Assembly (NCBI GenBank): GCA_040218815.1
Contig: JAVJQS010000007.1
Coordinates: forward strand, 1-64,000
Direction of reading: 5' to 3'
Source of the DNA: JAVJQS01 sp040218815
GTDB lineage: Bacteria; Bacteroidota; Bacteroidia; Flavobacteriales_E; Vicingaceae
DNA length: 64,000 bases
Each line of letters starts with the position of its first letter. Positions within the stretch are counted from its first letter, which is position 1. Positions 9,289 to 17,607 of the stretch are shown here, in pieces. A program made the translations under genes and the position numbers. Under the pieces are notes generated by a model. The model saw only the letters and a program-made list of their open reading frames with translations, searched no databases and was not told the DNA's origin.

Positions 9289-12200
9289 TTAAGTTGGAAC
9301 TCCTTCTATCGAATCAAAACTCAGTAATGAAGGAATAAAAATTGAATCGTCAAACCTCATAAGTTGATATACAATTCCAGAAAGACCCGTCATTAAAGAA
9401 ATATCAAAATAATTTTCTTTTGAATTACCGAAATTAAATTCCCCTTCTTTCAATTTAAATAGAACTGCTTCTAACATGTTAGAAAATTGCTCCTTTGCTA
9501 GATAACCATGTTGAGTAGAAGAATATATAAATTCTAATGTCCCGAAATCACCGTGACAAATTGAATGATTATCTCCAAATCCAGAAGTTAACGCTGAATT
9601 TAGAGCATACTTTACATCCTGCTTCAACTCATCCTTCAAATGAGAATTTAAATTTGTCATGTTATCTAGTAAAATAAGTCTTGACAAACCAACTCCAACT
9701 GATCCGTTACACCACGAATATTGAAAGGTTTCCTCTTCATGTCTTTTATCTATCCAATTTCCTTGAGCTTTGTTAAAAAGACCTTTCTCAAATTGTAAAG
9801 CACCTTTTATAATTTCAATTGTTTTAGGATTATTAGTCAATTTATAGCTCTTAATTAAACTAGATATAATTCCAGAAGTCCCATGAGAAAACCCACCTAA
9901 TTTTTTGTCAAGATTGGGACTTTTCCAAAATACTTGATTATTAATTTTTATACTATTATCAATAATCTGTTCCTCAAGTTTACTTATCAGGGATAAAGTT
10001 TTACCATTATCATTATTGTCAACTTCATAGAAAGAAATTAAAGCTATAATTGCCCCTGCAGATCCTCCAATAATATCCATATTCAAATTTGAATCTATCA
10101 AAACCTCAAGCCTTTTGACTCCAATCGTTGCAAATTCTAAATATTGTCTTTCTTTAAATATTGAGTATAGATGTGAGCAAGAATATATGAAGCCAGAAAC
10201 TCCAACAAATAGCCCAATTTCATGAATATGATTGAGTTGATTAATTCTCTCTGGTGTAAGTAGGTTCTGAACAAATTTTTTATACTTTATATCATTAGTA
10301 TATTTAAAAGTATATCCATAGAAAAAAGCTAATCCAAGGTAACCATTGTAAAAATCATATCCCATTTCACCATAAATACAACTTGTAGAGTTTATATAAA
10401 TATTACTGAGTTCATTCTTTCTGTTAAGAATAAGCTCATTACTAATCAAGTCTATCAGAGAAACAATGACTTGATTTTGATTATTAGTATCTAAGTTTTG
10501 TATCTTAAATTCAGATTTCGAATTCTTCATTCTCGATCGAATTAGCCTATCCATGATGTACAGTTGCTTTTTTAATTCATCTTGATTAGAATTATGAATT
10601 TTCTCAATTGACAAGCTTAACCCGGACTGTTCAAGATAGTTATTGATTTTTTTCTCATAAAATGAAGACTTTAAATGCCTGTTATTTGGAGAAAAACTAA
10701 ATTTTGGAATTTGTCCATTCAAAAGATATCTTAACTCGTGTTTAACAATATTCTTTTTAAAGCCAGAAACAGGGGAGTTAAGCCTAATATGTTCAAAGAG
10801 CAGTTCTCTATCAGTGAATGACCTTAAATAATCAGGGTGATAGCTTTCTTGAATCAAGTGACCATAAACAAAGGTGTTCCTGAATAATATTCTGCACTCA
10901 ATGTCTTGTAATTCCTTATTTACAATTGTTATAAAGCTGCTTTTATTATTTAATATTAAGTTAAAACAGGAAGAGAACTTTCTCCTAAAATCTAGATAGA
11001 AGTTATCTATAGAGTAAGTTTTCTCTCCTAAGCGGGGAATATTAGAAGTTCTTTGAATAGGAAAATATTCATAGGATATTTTACCTGACTCATATTTTGC
11101 TTGTTTATAAAAAGAAGATTCTCCTTGAACATCATCGCTAGCACCAATATTTACTACCCTATCATCTACCCTGAAACCAAAAGGAAGAAGCGACGAACTT
11201 AAAACTGTTCCTTTCAGAATTGAGCTTTTATCTTCTTTGTTAAAAGGGTTGAATATACACTCTAAGTCTATCAACATTGGCATACTTTTGTATGCTATAA
11301 TATTTTCATAATGTAGATCATAACCGTTTATAAAATAAAAAACGGCCTGAATAATTCCCAAGTTTTCATAATAACTTTTAACATCTTCTATTGAACTACA
11401 TTCTTCATTTTTTATAAATGAAACCCAACCATATTTAACCTTATTGACAATCTTTAAACTATCATCAAATTGTTGATTAAGCTTCTTAAAAGCCCATTGA
11501 ATTACATTATAAAACCCTTGCAAATTTGAAACAGAATGTGGTTTAAAAACTATCTTCTCATTATTTGTAAAAGTTATTATTGTTACTGCCTTTCCGTCGT
11601 CATGTTTATCGCCTGATATTTCGATTGCTTTTATTAAAAAATTATTGTCAACCTTAATGATTGATTTAATTTGGTCCAGGTCTTCGACAAAAGATTTAAA
11701 AATGTATGATAAATTATTTATCCATTCGTTAACTCCCTCAACTATAAGCCTAATTAAAACAGGGTATTCCTTAATAAAAGAGAGAAGGAATTCTGAAGTT
11801 AAAGTATATTTTATAAATTTTTCTTCATTAATTGAATGTTCAGACTGGGACAATTTTTCTTCCAGTAAATAGATATTATATTCAAGTGTTAACGTCTTAA
11901 TAGCTTTTATATAAATATCTTCAAAAACAACGGGTAAAGAGGCTACTATTAGGCTATTAACTTGATTTTGAGAAAGTATTTTATGCACCCTTTGAACAAG
12001 TATGAAGACACCCCTTTTAATTATTGGATTAAAAATTGATATTAGCTTATACTTATCATTCGTATGATTAATTATCTCCTTGTTTTTACCAAAATCTTTA
12101 TATGCGAGAGTTATGAAATCATTAAACCAAGATTTTTCATTAATAGCATCATCCTCATATAGGTATTTTTTAAACTCTTCTAGGGTTTCAATATTTAACT

Positions 12201-12333
12201 CACTAAGCTTATCCTTAAGATTTTGTTTGTCTGTAAATACTTTATGATTGATTACTTTTTTGAAAATTTTACCATCTACTTTATCTCTATTACTTGGAGA
12301 GTTTAATCTTTCATGAATGTAATTGAGACTCAT
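9289..12333 (-). CDS. lanM: Class II lanthipeptide synthetase (LanM)
   Basis: This single enzyme would dehydrate Ser/Thr in the precursor and close thioether rings with Cys. The 1014 residues show the LanM order. An N-terminal DUF4135 kinase-like dehydratase domain carries SGDKHDDGK (240-248), FKPHS (Lys264), DLHYENI (339-345) and LIDLEC (Asp356). A C-terminal LanC-like cyclase domain carries GGFSHGTSG (His817), the zinc ligand Cys875 in WCNGSVGVG, and the pair Cys926-His927 in ICHGDFG. All catalytic landmarks I could look for are present, so it should be active. It starts 4 bases after the CPBP protease gene ends. By eye its base composition is more AT-rich than flanking housekeeping genes, which agrees with horizontal acquisition. 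LanM systems are far less common in Bacteroidota than in Firmicutes or Actinobacteria. Confidence 0.95.
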   Translation of the reverse strand: MSLNYIHERLNSPSNRDKVDGKIFKKVINHKVFTDKQNLKDKLSELNIETLEEFKKYLYEDDAINEKSWFNDFITLAYKDFGKNKEIINHTNDKYKLISIFNPIIKRGVFILVQRVHKILSQNQVNSLIVASLPVVFEDIYIKAIKTLTLEYNIYLLEEKLSQSEHSINEEKFIKYTLTSEFLLSFIKEYPVLIRLIVEGVNEWINNLSYIFKSFVEDLDQIKSIIKVDNNFLIKAIEISGDKHDDGKAVTIITFTNNEKIVFKPHSVSNLQGFYNVIQWAFKKLNQQFDDSLKIVNKVKYGWVSFIKNEECSSIEDVKSYYENLGIIQAVFYFINGYDLHYENIIAYKSMPMLIDLECIFNPFNKEDKSSILKGTVLSSSLLPFGFRVDDRVVNIGASDDVQGESSFYKQAKYESGKISYEYFPIQRTSNIPRLGEKTYSIDNFYLDFRRKFSSCFNLILNNKSSFITIVNKELQDIECRILFRNTFVYGHLIQESYHPDYLRSFTDRELLFEHIRLNSPVSGFKKNIVKHELRYLLNGQIPKFSFSPNNRHLKSSFYEKKINNYLEQSGLSLSIEKIHNSNQDELKKQLYIMDRLIRSRMKNSKSEFKIQNLDTNNQNQVIVSLIDLISNELILNRKNELSNIYINSTSCIYGEMGYDFYNGYLGLAFFYGYTFKYTNDIKYKKFVQNLLTPERINQLNHIHEIGLFVGVSGFIYSCSHLYSIFKERQYLEFATIGVKRLEVLIDSNLNMDIIGGSAGAIIALISFYEVDNNDNGKTLSLISKLEEQIIDNSIKINNQVFWKSPNLDKKLGGFSHGTSGIISSLIKSYKLTNNPKTIEIIKGALQFEKGLFNKAQGNWIDKRHEEETFQYSWCNGSVGVGLSRLILLDNMTNLNSHLKDELKQDVKYALNSALTSGFGDNHSICHGDFGTLEFIYSSTQHGYLAKEQFSNMLEAVLFKLKEGEFNFGNSKENYFDISLMTGLSGIVYQLMRFDDSIFIPSLLSFDSIEGVPT

Positions 12334-12337
12334 AATT

Positions 12338-13108
12338 TTAATTTAAAAGAGAATAAATAAGAGGTATCATGAGTAGAGCATTCCAAATAAAATGAGAAAC
12401 AAAAACATAACTCATTCCAAATTCTAATCTAATGAAGCTATAACATAACCCTGAGATAAAAGGTCTAGAAATACTTGCGAGAATCCAAGGTACATTTACT
12501 AAATAAAATGGTAACGTATTGTGCATCAGCGCAAAAAGCACACATAAAAAGATCATTATTTTATAATTATGCTTCCTCCAAAAAGAATTGATATTTCTAA
12601 TAATTTTTTCTTTGAGATTATAAAAAATCAATAATGACATAGAAGTCAATAATAAAAAGACTAGAAGAGTGCTTTTTCTATCTTGAAACCATTCAGAGAG
12701 ATTCAATGTTAGTATCCTATTAATTCCGGTATATGAAGCAATTGTCATTGTAAGTCCTAGAAACCCAATAAATATTGGAATTGAATATCTTTTGAACCTC
12801 AATGGATAACGAAATAGCATTTCTTCATTAAGGGGAGCAATTAAACAAGTAAATAGGATTATTCCTAGAAGAGCCAATTGTTCATCAGGTGAGTTTACCT
12901 TATCAGGAGGAGTACTTCTAAGTCCTTCAAAGACAATTAGTAGAAGGTTTAAAAAAAGCGTTAGACCAAAATAAACAAGCAAGCCAATTAAATGGCAGAT
13001 CAAACTAAAAAGTATAACTGTTACTAAATTATACTCATACAATAAGGAGTCTTTATCCTTATGTTTATTTAAAATAAAAAGTCTGAAATGGTTAAATAGG
13101 TTTATCAT
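12338..13108 (-). CDS. CPBP family intramembrane glutamic endopeptidase, possible immunity or processing protein
   Basis: The 256-residue polytopic membrane protein carries the three CPBP (Abi) motifs: Glu95-Glu96-xxx-Arg100 in NEEMLFR, Phe192xxxHis196 in FALMH, and His239xxxAsn243 in HFIWN. All active-site residues are present. Roughly seven to eight hydrophobic segments are seen. Family members include Rce1-type CAAX proteases and the bacteriocin self-immunity proteins of lactobacilli. It sits between lanA and lanM, 4 bases from lanM, so it belongs to the cluster. Producer immunity, or a second cut on the exported peptide, are the two plausible jobs; sequence cannot choose between them. Confidence 0.88.
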   Translation of the reverse strand: MINLFNHFRLFILNKHKDKDSLLYEYNLVTVILFSLICHLIGLLVYFGLTLFLNLLLIVFEGLRSTPPDKVNSPDEQLALLGIILFTCLIAPLNEEMLFRYPLRFKRYSIPIFIGFLGLTMTIASYTGINRILTLNLSEWFQDRKSTLLVFLLLTSMSLLIFYNLKEKIIRNINSFWRKHNYKIMIFLCVLFALMHNTLPFYLVNVPWILASISRPFISGLCYSFIRLEFGMSYVFVSHFIWNALLMIPLIYSLLN

Positions 13109-13123
13109 CGTTAGAATAAGAGA

Positions 13124-13158
13124 AATAAAAAAGGCTGTGCCTTATAGCCAGCCCTTTT
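13124..13158 (-). terminator. Hairpin plus T-tract after lanA (attenuator)
   Basis: On the minus strand AAAGGGCTG pairs with CAGCCTTTT (9 bp including one G-T wobble; positions 13149-13157 with 13129-13137) around an 11-base loop and runs into six T. It lies about 20 bases after the lanA stop and 20 bases before the CPBP start. Its place suggests partial termination, giving much more lanA message than enzyme message, a common layout in lantibiotic operons. Confidence 0.65.
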
Positions 13159-13178
13159 AAATAAATAAGAATAATACA

Positions 13179-13424
13179 TTAGCATTGCCATCCTATCAAT
13201 GAATAAATACCATCTGTTACCCAAGCAACAAATCCTGATGCAGTTTGACAATCATGCACATGATCCATTGCATTACATTCTCCGCTAACGCTATGAACTG
13301 CACCATCACCATCTCCTTTTCCCATGATCAATTCAAGATCTAAGTTATTAGCTACTGGTAAGTTTAAATTATCGCTTCTTAATTCAGGATTTTTCCACGA
13401 TTCAATTATGTCTCTTGTTTTCAT
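13179..13424 (-). CDS. lanA: Class II lanthipeptide precursor (mersacidin-type leader)
   Basis: The 81-residue peptide starts with a leader of mersacidin/plantaricin C type: MKTRDIIESWKNPELR matches the conserved IIxSWKxPxxR leader start. An LDLELIM segment then runs into a Gly-rich end, GKGDGDGA (35-42), which resembles the mersacidin leader end GAGDMEA. Cleavage after Gly37 or, more likely finally, after Ala42 would leave a core of about 39-44 residues. The core has Cys50, Cys59 and the C-terminal Cys81, plus Ser45, Ser47, Thr61, Ser63, Thr70 and Ser75, so up to three thioether rings. No membrane leader is present. It is the first gene of the cluster and is followed by an attenuator-like hairpin. 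The exact cut site and ring pattern are inference. Confidence 0.92.
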   Translation of the reverse strand: MKTRDIIESWKNPELRSDNLNLPVANNLDLELIMGKGDGDGAVHSVSGECNAMDHVHDCQTASGFVAWVTDGIYSLIGWQC

Positions 13425-13650
13425 AATTTCTTGTTTTTAATTTGTTTAACTCCCCACCATAAAGGCAGGCTTTAATTATCACTCTGAACTGAATTCCAAA
13501 ATTTTAAACCTTTCTTATTTCTTCTACCATAATGCCATTTTGGTTCAATTTACCTCAGCGGTAGAACTGTATTTTAAAGGTAGTAGGTTTGAAATCTATT
13601 TTTGTTGATTCAAACATAGCTGCAATTTTAAATTCTCCAAATTATATACA

Positions 13651-13665
13651 GTTGTAAATTACAAC
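13651..13665. promoter_or_regulatory. Palindrome GTTGTAA-A-TTACAAC, candidate operator of the lanthipeptide operon
   Basis: This is a perfect 7-1-7 inverted repeat. It overlaps the transcription start expected from the TAnnTTTG box at 13670-13677. No regulator gene lies in the cluster, so the binding protein is unknown. Confidence 0.4.
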
Positions 13666-13669
13666 TAAA

Positions 13670-13677
13670 CAAAAGTA
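13670..13677 (-). promoter_or_regulatory. -7 box TACTTTTG, candidate promoter of lanA operon
   Basis: The minus strand reads TACTTTTG, a full match to TAnnTTTG. It would give an untranslated leader of about 240 bases before lanA. I see no convincing -33 element, so this may depend on an activator. The whole 668-base gap between lanA and the next gene (13425-14092) holds this box, the palindrome beside it, the repeat remnant at 13777-13872 and the leader of the T9SS gene; no other gene is visible. Confidence 0.4.
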
Positions 13678-13776
13678 TCTTACAACTTCTTTGATGTTAA
13701 CCAGTTAAAATTCTTCACTCAATAAAGAATTTCAAAAGACTTGATTTTACCTTAGAATACGAACAGATTTTAAACC

Positions 13777-13872
13777 CTTAAGCCCTCCAAGTACTTCTAA
13801 CCTCAGGTACTCTTAACTTCTTATTCGAAACATCTCACTGAAAACTGCACATTTCATATTGACTGATTGCAC
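13777..13872. repeat. Remnant of repeat X, right part
   Basis: The blocks CCAAGTACTTCTAAC, TACTCTTAACTTCT and CTCACTGAAAACTGCACAT occur here in the same order as in the last half of repeat X copies A (2101-2312) and B (16347-16556). The first half of the repeat is missing. It lies on the far side of the lanthipeptide cluster from the left remnant at 4955-4988. Confidence 0.55.
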
Positions 13873-14092
13873 ATTGAAGCTTGAAACGAAAGGTCTTATT
13901 CTAAAGCCTTGATGAAAATAAGGTTTCAGAAATCCCCATTTTTAAGCGGAACTTTTTTAAAAATAGAAGCACTCCTTTGCTGATTTCTCTAATTTTTATT
14001 ACGTTTAGCAAGTAAACTGGCACCTTCAAGTTCATCAAGGTTAAGGATTTAACTCCAATTAATAGTTACTAATTAATAATAACCCTCTTATT

Positions 14093-16261
14093 ATGAAAAA
14101 ACAGCAACACCTAGTTAAGCAAGTATCAAATATATCTCAAGGTCTTTTTATAATCCCTTTATTACTTTTTGGAAGCATTTCGAATCCTGTTTTAGCGCAA
14201 AATTGGAATGAAATTATTAAAACGGTAGCTTCAGATAGAGGGACTGATGATCAATTTGGCTTTTCAGTAGCCATTTCGGGAGAATATGCCATAATAGGTG
14301 CTAGACATGAAGATCAAGACACATCGGGGGGAAATACCCTTGGTGAAGCAGGATCCGCCTATATTTTTAAAAACAATGCAGGAACTTGGTTAGAGGTGCA
14401 AAAGTTGGTAGCTTCGGACAGAGGAAGGGGTGATTGGTTTGGCTATTCCGTAGCTATTTCTGGAGATTTTGCAATTGTTGGTGCTTTTCGGGAAGATCAA
14501 GATACATCTGGAGGAAATGCCCTTTCTAGAGCAGGATCTGCCTATATTTTTAAAAACAATGCAGGAACTTGGTCGGAGGTGCAAAAGATTGTGGCTTCAG
14601 ACAGAGGATTTGATGATCAATTTGGCTTTTCAGTAGCCATTTCGGGAGATTATGCCCTAATAGGTGCTAAGTGGGAAGATGAGGATACAACAGGAGGAAA
14701 TACTCTTACTCGAGCAGGATCAGCCTATATTTTTAAAAACAATGCAGGAACTTGGTCGGAGGTTCAAAAGATCGTGGCTTCAGATAGAGGGGCTAGTGAT
14801 AATTTTGGCTTTTCAGTAGCCATTTCGGGAGATGTTGCGATTGTTGGGGCTTTTGGGGAAGATCAGGATACAACAGGAGGAAATTCCCTTAATAATGCAG
14901 GATCAGCCTATATTTTCAAAAACAATGCTGGAACTTGGTCGGAGGTTCAAAAGATCGTGGCTTCAGATAGAGGGGCTAGTGATAGGTTTGGCCTTTCCGT
15001 AGGTATTTCCGGAGATAATGCGATTGTTGGTGCTTACCAGGAAGATCAAGATACATCTGGAGGAAATTTCCTTACTGATGCAGGATCCGCCTATCTCTTT
15101 AAAAACAATGCAGGAACTTGGTCGGAAGTACAAAAGTTGGTGGCTTCAGACAGAGGGACTGATGATCAATTTGGCTGGTCAGTGGCCATTTCAGGAGAAT
15201 ATGCCATAATAGGTGCTAGATATGAAGATCAAGACACATCAGGGGGAAGTACGCTTGCTGATGCAGGTTCCGCTTACCTCTTTAAGAATAATGCAGGAAC
15301 TTGGTCAGAGGCACAAAAGTTGGTGGCTTCAGACAGAGGGGCTGGTGATCAATTTGGCTTTTCAGCAGCTATTTCAGGAGGTGTTGCTATCGTTGGAGCT
15401 CTACTTGAGAGTGAAGATACAACAGGAGGAAATACACTTTCTAATGCAGGATCAGCCTACATCTTTAGTTGCATAACGAGAGCAAGAGATGTGCAAACTG
15501 CATGTGATTCATTAACCTGGATTGATGGCATTACCTATACGTCAAATAATAACACCGCTACTGACACTTTAACCAATGCAGCCGGATGTGACTCAATAGT
15601 TACTCTTGATTTAACAATCAACTTCAGTACCACAAACAATGACACGGTGACGGCTTGTGACCGCTATACTTGGAATGCCAATAATATCATCTATACTACT
15701 AGTGGAACCTATATGGATACCTTGACCACTACTGCTGGATGTGACTCAGTTCTTACTCTTGAATTAACCATTGATAGTGTTTCAGATCTTAGCACAACAA
15801 CAGCTGGATTAACCATAACTGCTAATAACGCAAATGCTACTTATCAGTGGCTAGACTGTGGTAATAATTATGCTATTATCGCGGGTGATACGTCGCAAAC
15901 ATTTACAGCAACAGCCAATGGAGATTATGCTGTTGAGTTAACAGAAAACGCATGTGTTGACACTTCTGCTTGTGTCGCCATTATAAGTGTAGGTCTACTT
16001 GAAGAAAGCGTTGGCAATGAGCTATTCAAAATTTACCCTAACCCATCAAATGGAATTCTGACTGTGGAATTACTCCTGCCTACCGCAGGCAGGAATCTTG
16101 AATCCAATCCAAGTTTATTCATTTATAATCAGATGGCACAAGTAGTGAGAGAAGTTAGAGTTAAAGAAGGCAAAAATGAAATCAATTTAAATGGTTTGCC
16201 TAAAGGCGTTTACTTTATTCGCTATGGCAATAGCTCAAAGAAAATTGTTTTAATCGATTAA
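14093..16261 (+). CDS. Secreted FG-GAP repeat protein with T9SS type A sorting domain (paralogue 2)
   Basis: The 722-residue protein is a close paralogue of the one at 2419, with the same signal peptide start (MKKQQHLVKQVS) and an Ala-Gln cleavage region (NPVLAQN). It has seven FG-GAP-type repeats of about 61 residues (about 40-470), each with FGxSVAISG and EDxDTxGG, enough for a seven-bladed propeller. Only two CDxxTW/AGCDS repeats follow, against four in paralogue 1; that difference explains the 100-residue length gap. The C-terminal sorting domain reads IYPNPSNG ... GVYFIRYGNSSKKIVLID. The many in-frame near-identical repeats make copy-number change by recombination likely. Function is unknown beyond export through the type IX system. 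Confidence 0.88.
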   Translation: MKKQQHLVKQVSNISQGLFIIPLLLFGSISNPVLAQNWNEIIKTVASDRGTDDQFGFSVAISGEYAIIGARHEDQDTSGGNTLGEAGSAYIFKNNAGTWLEVQKLVASDRGRGDWFGYSVAISGDFAIVGAFREDQDTSGGNALSRAGSAYIFKNNAGTWSEVQKIVASDRGFDDQFGFSVAISGDYALIGAKWEDEDTTGGNTLTRAGSAYIFKNNAGTWSEVQKIVASDRGASDNFGFSVAISGDVAIVGAFGEDQDTTGGNSLNNAGSAYIFKNNAGTWSEVQKIVASDRGASDRFGLSVGISGDNAIVGAYQEDQDTSGGNFLTDAGSAYLFKNNAGTWSEVQKLVASDRGTDDQFGWSVAISGEYAIIGARYEDQDTSGGSTLADAGSAYLFKNNAGTWSEAQKLVASDRGAGDQFGFSAAISGGVAIVGALLESEDTTGGNTLSNAGSAYIFSCITRARDVQTACDSLTWIDGITYTSNNNTATDTLTNAAGCDSIVTLDLTINFSTTNNDTVTACDRYTWNANNIIYTTSGTYMDTLTTTAGCDSVLTLELTIDSVSDLSTTTAGLTITANNANATYQWLDCGNNYAIIAGDTSQTFTATANGDYAVELTENACVDTSACVAIISVGLLEESVGNELFKIYPNPSNGILTVELLLPTAGRNLESNPSLFIYNQMAQVVREVRVKEGKNEINLNGLPKGVYFIRYGNSSKKIVLID

Positions 16262-16346
16262 TTTTTAGGTAAAAAAACATCGAGTACGAAAGAACTTATT
16301 CGATTGGTAAAAGAGTAAGCCGGTCAGCTATTGGTAGCAATGAATT

Positions 16347-16556
16347 GCATCGGCGCAAAAATAACTTCATCTCAATGGATAATCGGTAAATGATAATGGT
16401 TAATTGTAGTTTTCAGTTTTACACTCCAATTTCTAAGTACTCCTAATACTTTTAACTTTAGTCACTTTTAACTCTTAACTTCCAACTCCAAGTACTTTTA
16501 ACTTTAGACCCTCTCAACTTCTCATTTCAAACTCCTCACTAAAAATTGAACATTGA
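16347..16556. repeat. Intergenic repeat X, copy B
   Basis: This fills most of the 298-base gap between the second T9SS paralogue and the glycosyltransferase gene. It is the near-duplicate of 2101-2312. Both begin GCATSGGCGCAAAAATAACTT and end with a CTCACT...AAAATTG block. No reading frame is present. Confidence 0.75.
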
Positions 16557-16559
16557 ATT

Positions 16560-17558
16560 ATGTTACTTTTGAACCCTGTGGAAAACAAGGTTAAAGTTTT
16601 AATTATTCGGTTTAGCTCCATTGGTGACATTGTGCTTACCACCCCAGTAATTCGTTGTTTGAAACAGCAGTTGGAAGGAGATGTTGAAATTCATTACCTG
16701 ACCAAAGCCGCCTATATTGCTCTACTGGAGGGTAATCCATACCTTACTAAAATCCATACCATATCTAAAACTACCAATGAGGTAATTGAGCAGCTAAAAG
16801 CTGAAAACTTCGATTATGTGGTTGACTTGCATAAAAACCTGCGTTCAAGTCGAGTGAAAAAACGTCTAAAGGCTTTTAGTTTTTCTTTCAATAAACTGAA
16901 CATTCAAAAATGGTTATTGGTCAACTTTAAGTTGAATAAAATGCCCGATGTTCATATTGTTGATCGCTATTTAGAAGCGGTGAAAGCATTGGGCATTGAA
17001 AATGATGGCAAAGGCTTAGACTACTTCTTACCACCCGACATTGAAAAAACGTTTTCTGAAAAGTTCCCTGAAAAATATACTGCTCTAGTCTTGGGCGCAA
17101 ACCATGCCACCAAAAGAATGCCTAAGCATAAATTGATAGACTTGCTAGAAAGCAGTAATCAACAATTTGTGCTCATCGGTGGTGAAGAAGATGAAGCCTT
17201 GGGCAAGGAATTGGAACAAATCGATCCGAAAAGAATTAAAAATGCTTGTGGAAAGACGAACCTCAACCAATCGGCTTATTTAATTCAACAGGCTAAATCT
17301 GTTGTAACGCCAGATACTGGTATGATGCACATTGCTGCGGCTTTTCAAAAGCAAATCACTTCAATTTGGGGAAATACCGTTCCTGCTTTTGGGATGTATC
17401 CCTATTTAAGCAAAGAGAACCTAGGAAACTCCCATATTTTGGAAGTAAAAGGCTTGTCTTGCCGACCTTGCTCCAAGATTGGCTTTGACAAATGTCCGAA
17501 AGGGCATTTTAAGTGCATGGAGCAGATTGATGTCGAAGAGATTAGAGAAATGCTCTAA
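16560..17558 (+). CDS. Glycosyltransferase family 9 (LPS heptosyltransferase-like)
   Basis: This would transfer a sugar, by family precedent an ADP-heptose, onto the LPS core on the cytoplasmic side of the inner membrane. The N-terminal GT-B half begins VKVLIIRFSSIGDIVLTTP, the family signature. The donor half carries ALVLGANHATKRMP and VTPDTGMMHIAAAF. The length of 332 residues is normal. A Cys-rich tail (SCRPCSKIGFDKCPKGHFKCM) is also seen in family members. The start is uncertain: the TAnnTTTG box TACTTTTG lies at 16564-16571, inside the reading frame after the ATG at 16560, so the GTG at 16578 may be the true, nearly leaderless start. Sugar specificity is not resolved. Confidence 0.88.
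   Translation: MLLLNPVENKVKVLIIRFSSIGDIVLTTPVIRCLKQQLEGDVEIHYLTKAAYIALLEGNPYLTKIHTISKTTNEVIEQLKAENFDYVVDLHKNLRSSRVKKRLKAFSFSFNKLNIQKWLLVNFKLNKMPDVHIVDRYLEAVKALGIENDGKGLDYFLPPDIEKTFSEKFPEKYTALVLGANHATKRMPKHKLIDLLESSNQQFVLIGGEEDEALGKELEQIDPKRIKNACGKTNLNQSAYLIQQAKSVVTPDTGMMHIAAAFQKQITSIWGNTVPAFGMYPYLSKENLGNSHILEVKGLSCRPCSKIGFDKCPKGHFKCMEQIDVEEIREML
16564..16571 (+). promoter_or_regulatory. -7 box TACTTTTG inside the annotated start of the glycosyltransferase gene
   Basis: This exact TAnnTTTG match is placed 7 bases before an in-frame GTG (16578). If used, the ATG at 16560 would not be transcribed and the protein would start at VENKVKVL. Confidence 0.4.
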
Positions 17559-17580
17559 ATCATAAAGACGCTATATTTCT

Positions 17581-17588
17581 TACCTTTG
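17581..17588 (+). promoter_or_regulatory. -7 box TACCTTTG for the second toxin-antitoxin pair
   Basis: This full match to TAnnTTTG lies 19 bases before the antitoxin ATG at 17608. The expected transcription start is near 17595. Confidence 0.45.
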
Positions 17589-17607
17589 AGGAACCAAAAG
17601 AGCAATT

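Noticed and set aside
2101..16556. Insertion sequence or composite transposon bounded by repeat X and the paralogues.
   Set aside because: No transposase, integrase or terminal inverted repeats are visible. X is a direct repeat of intergenic type, so recombination is a better account.
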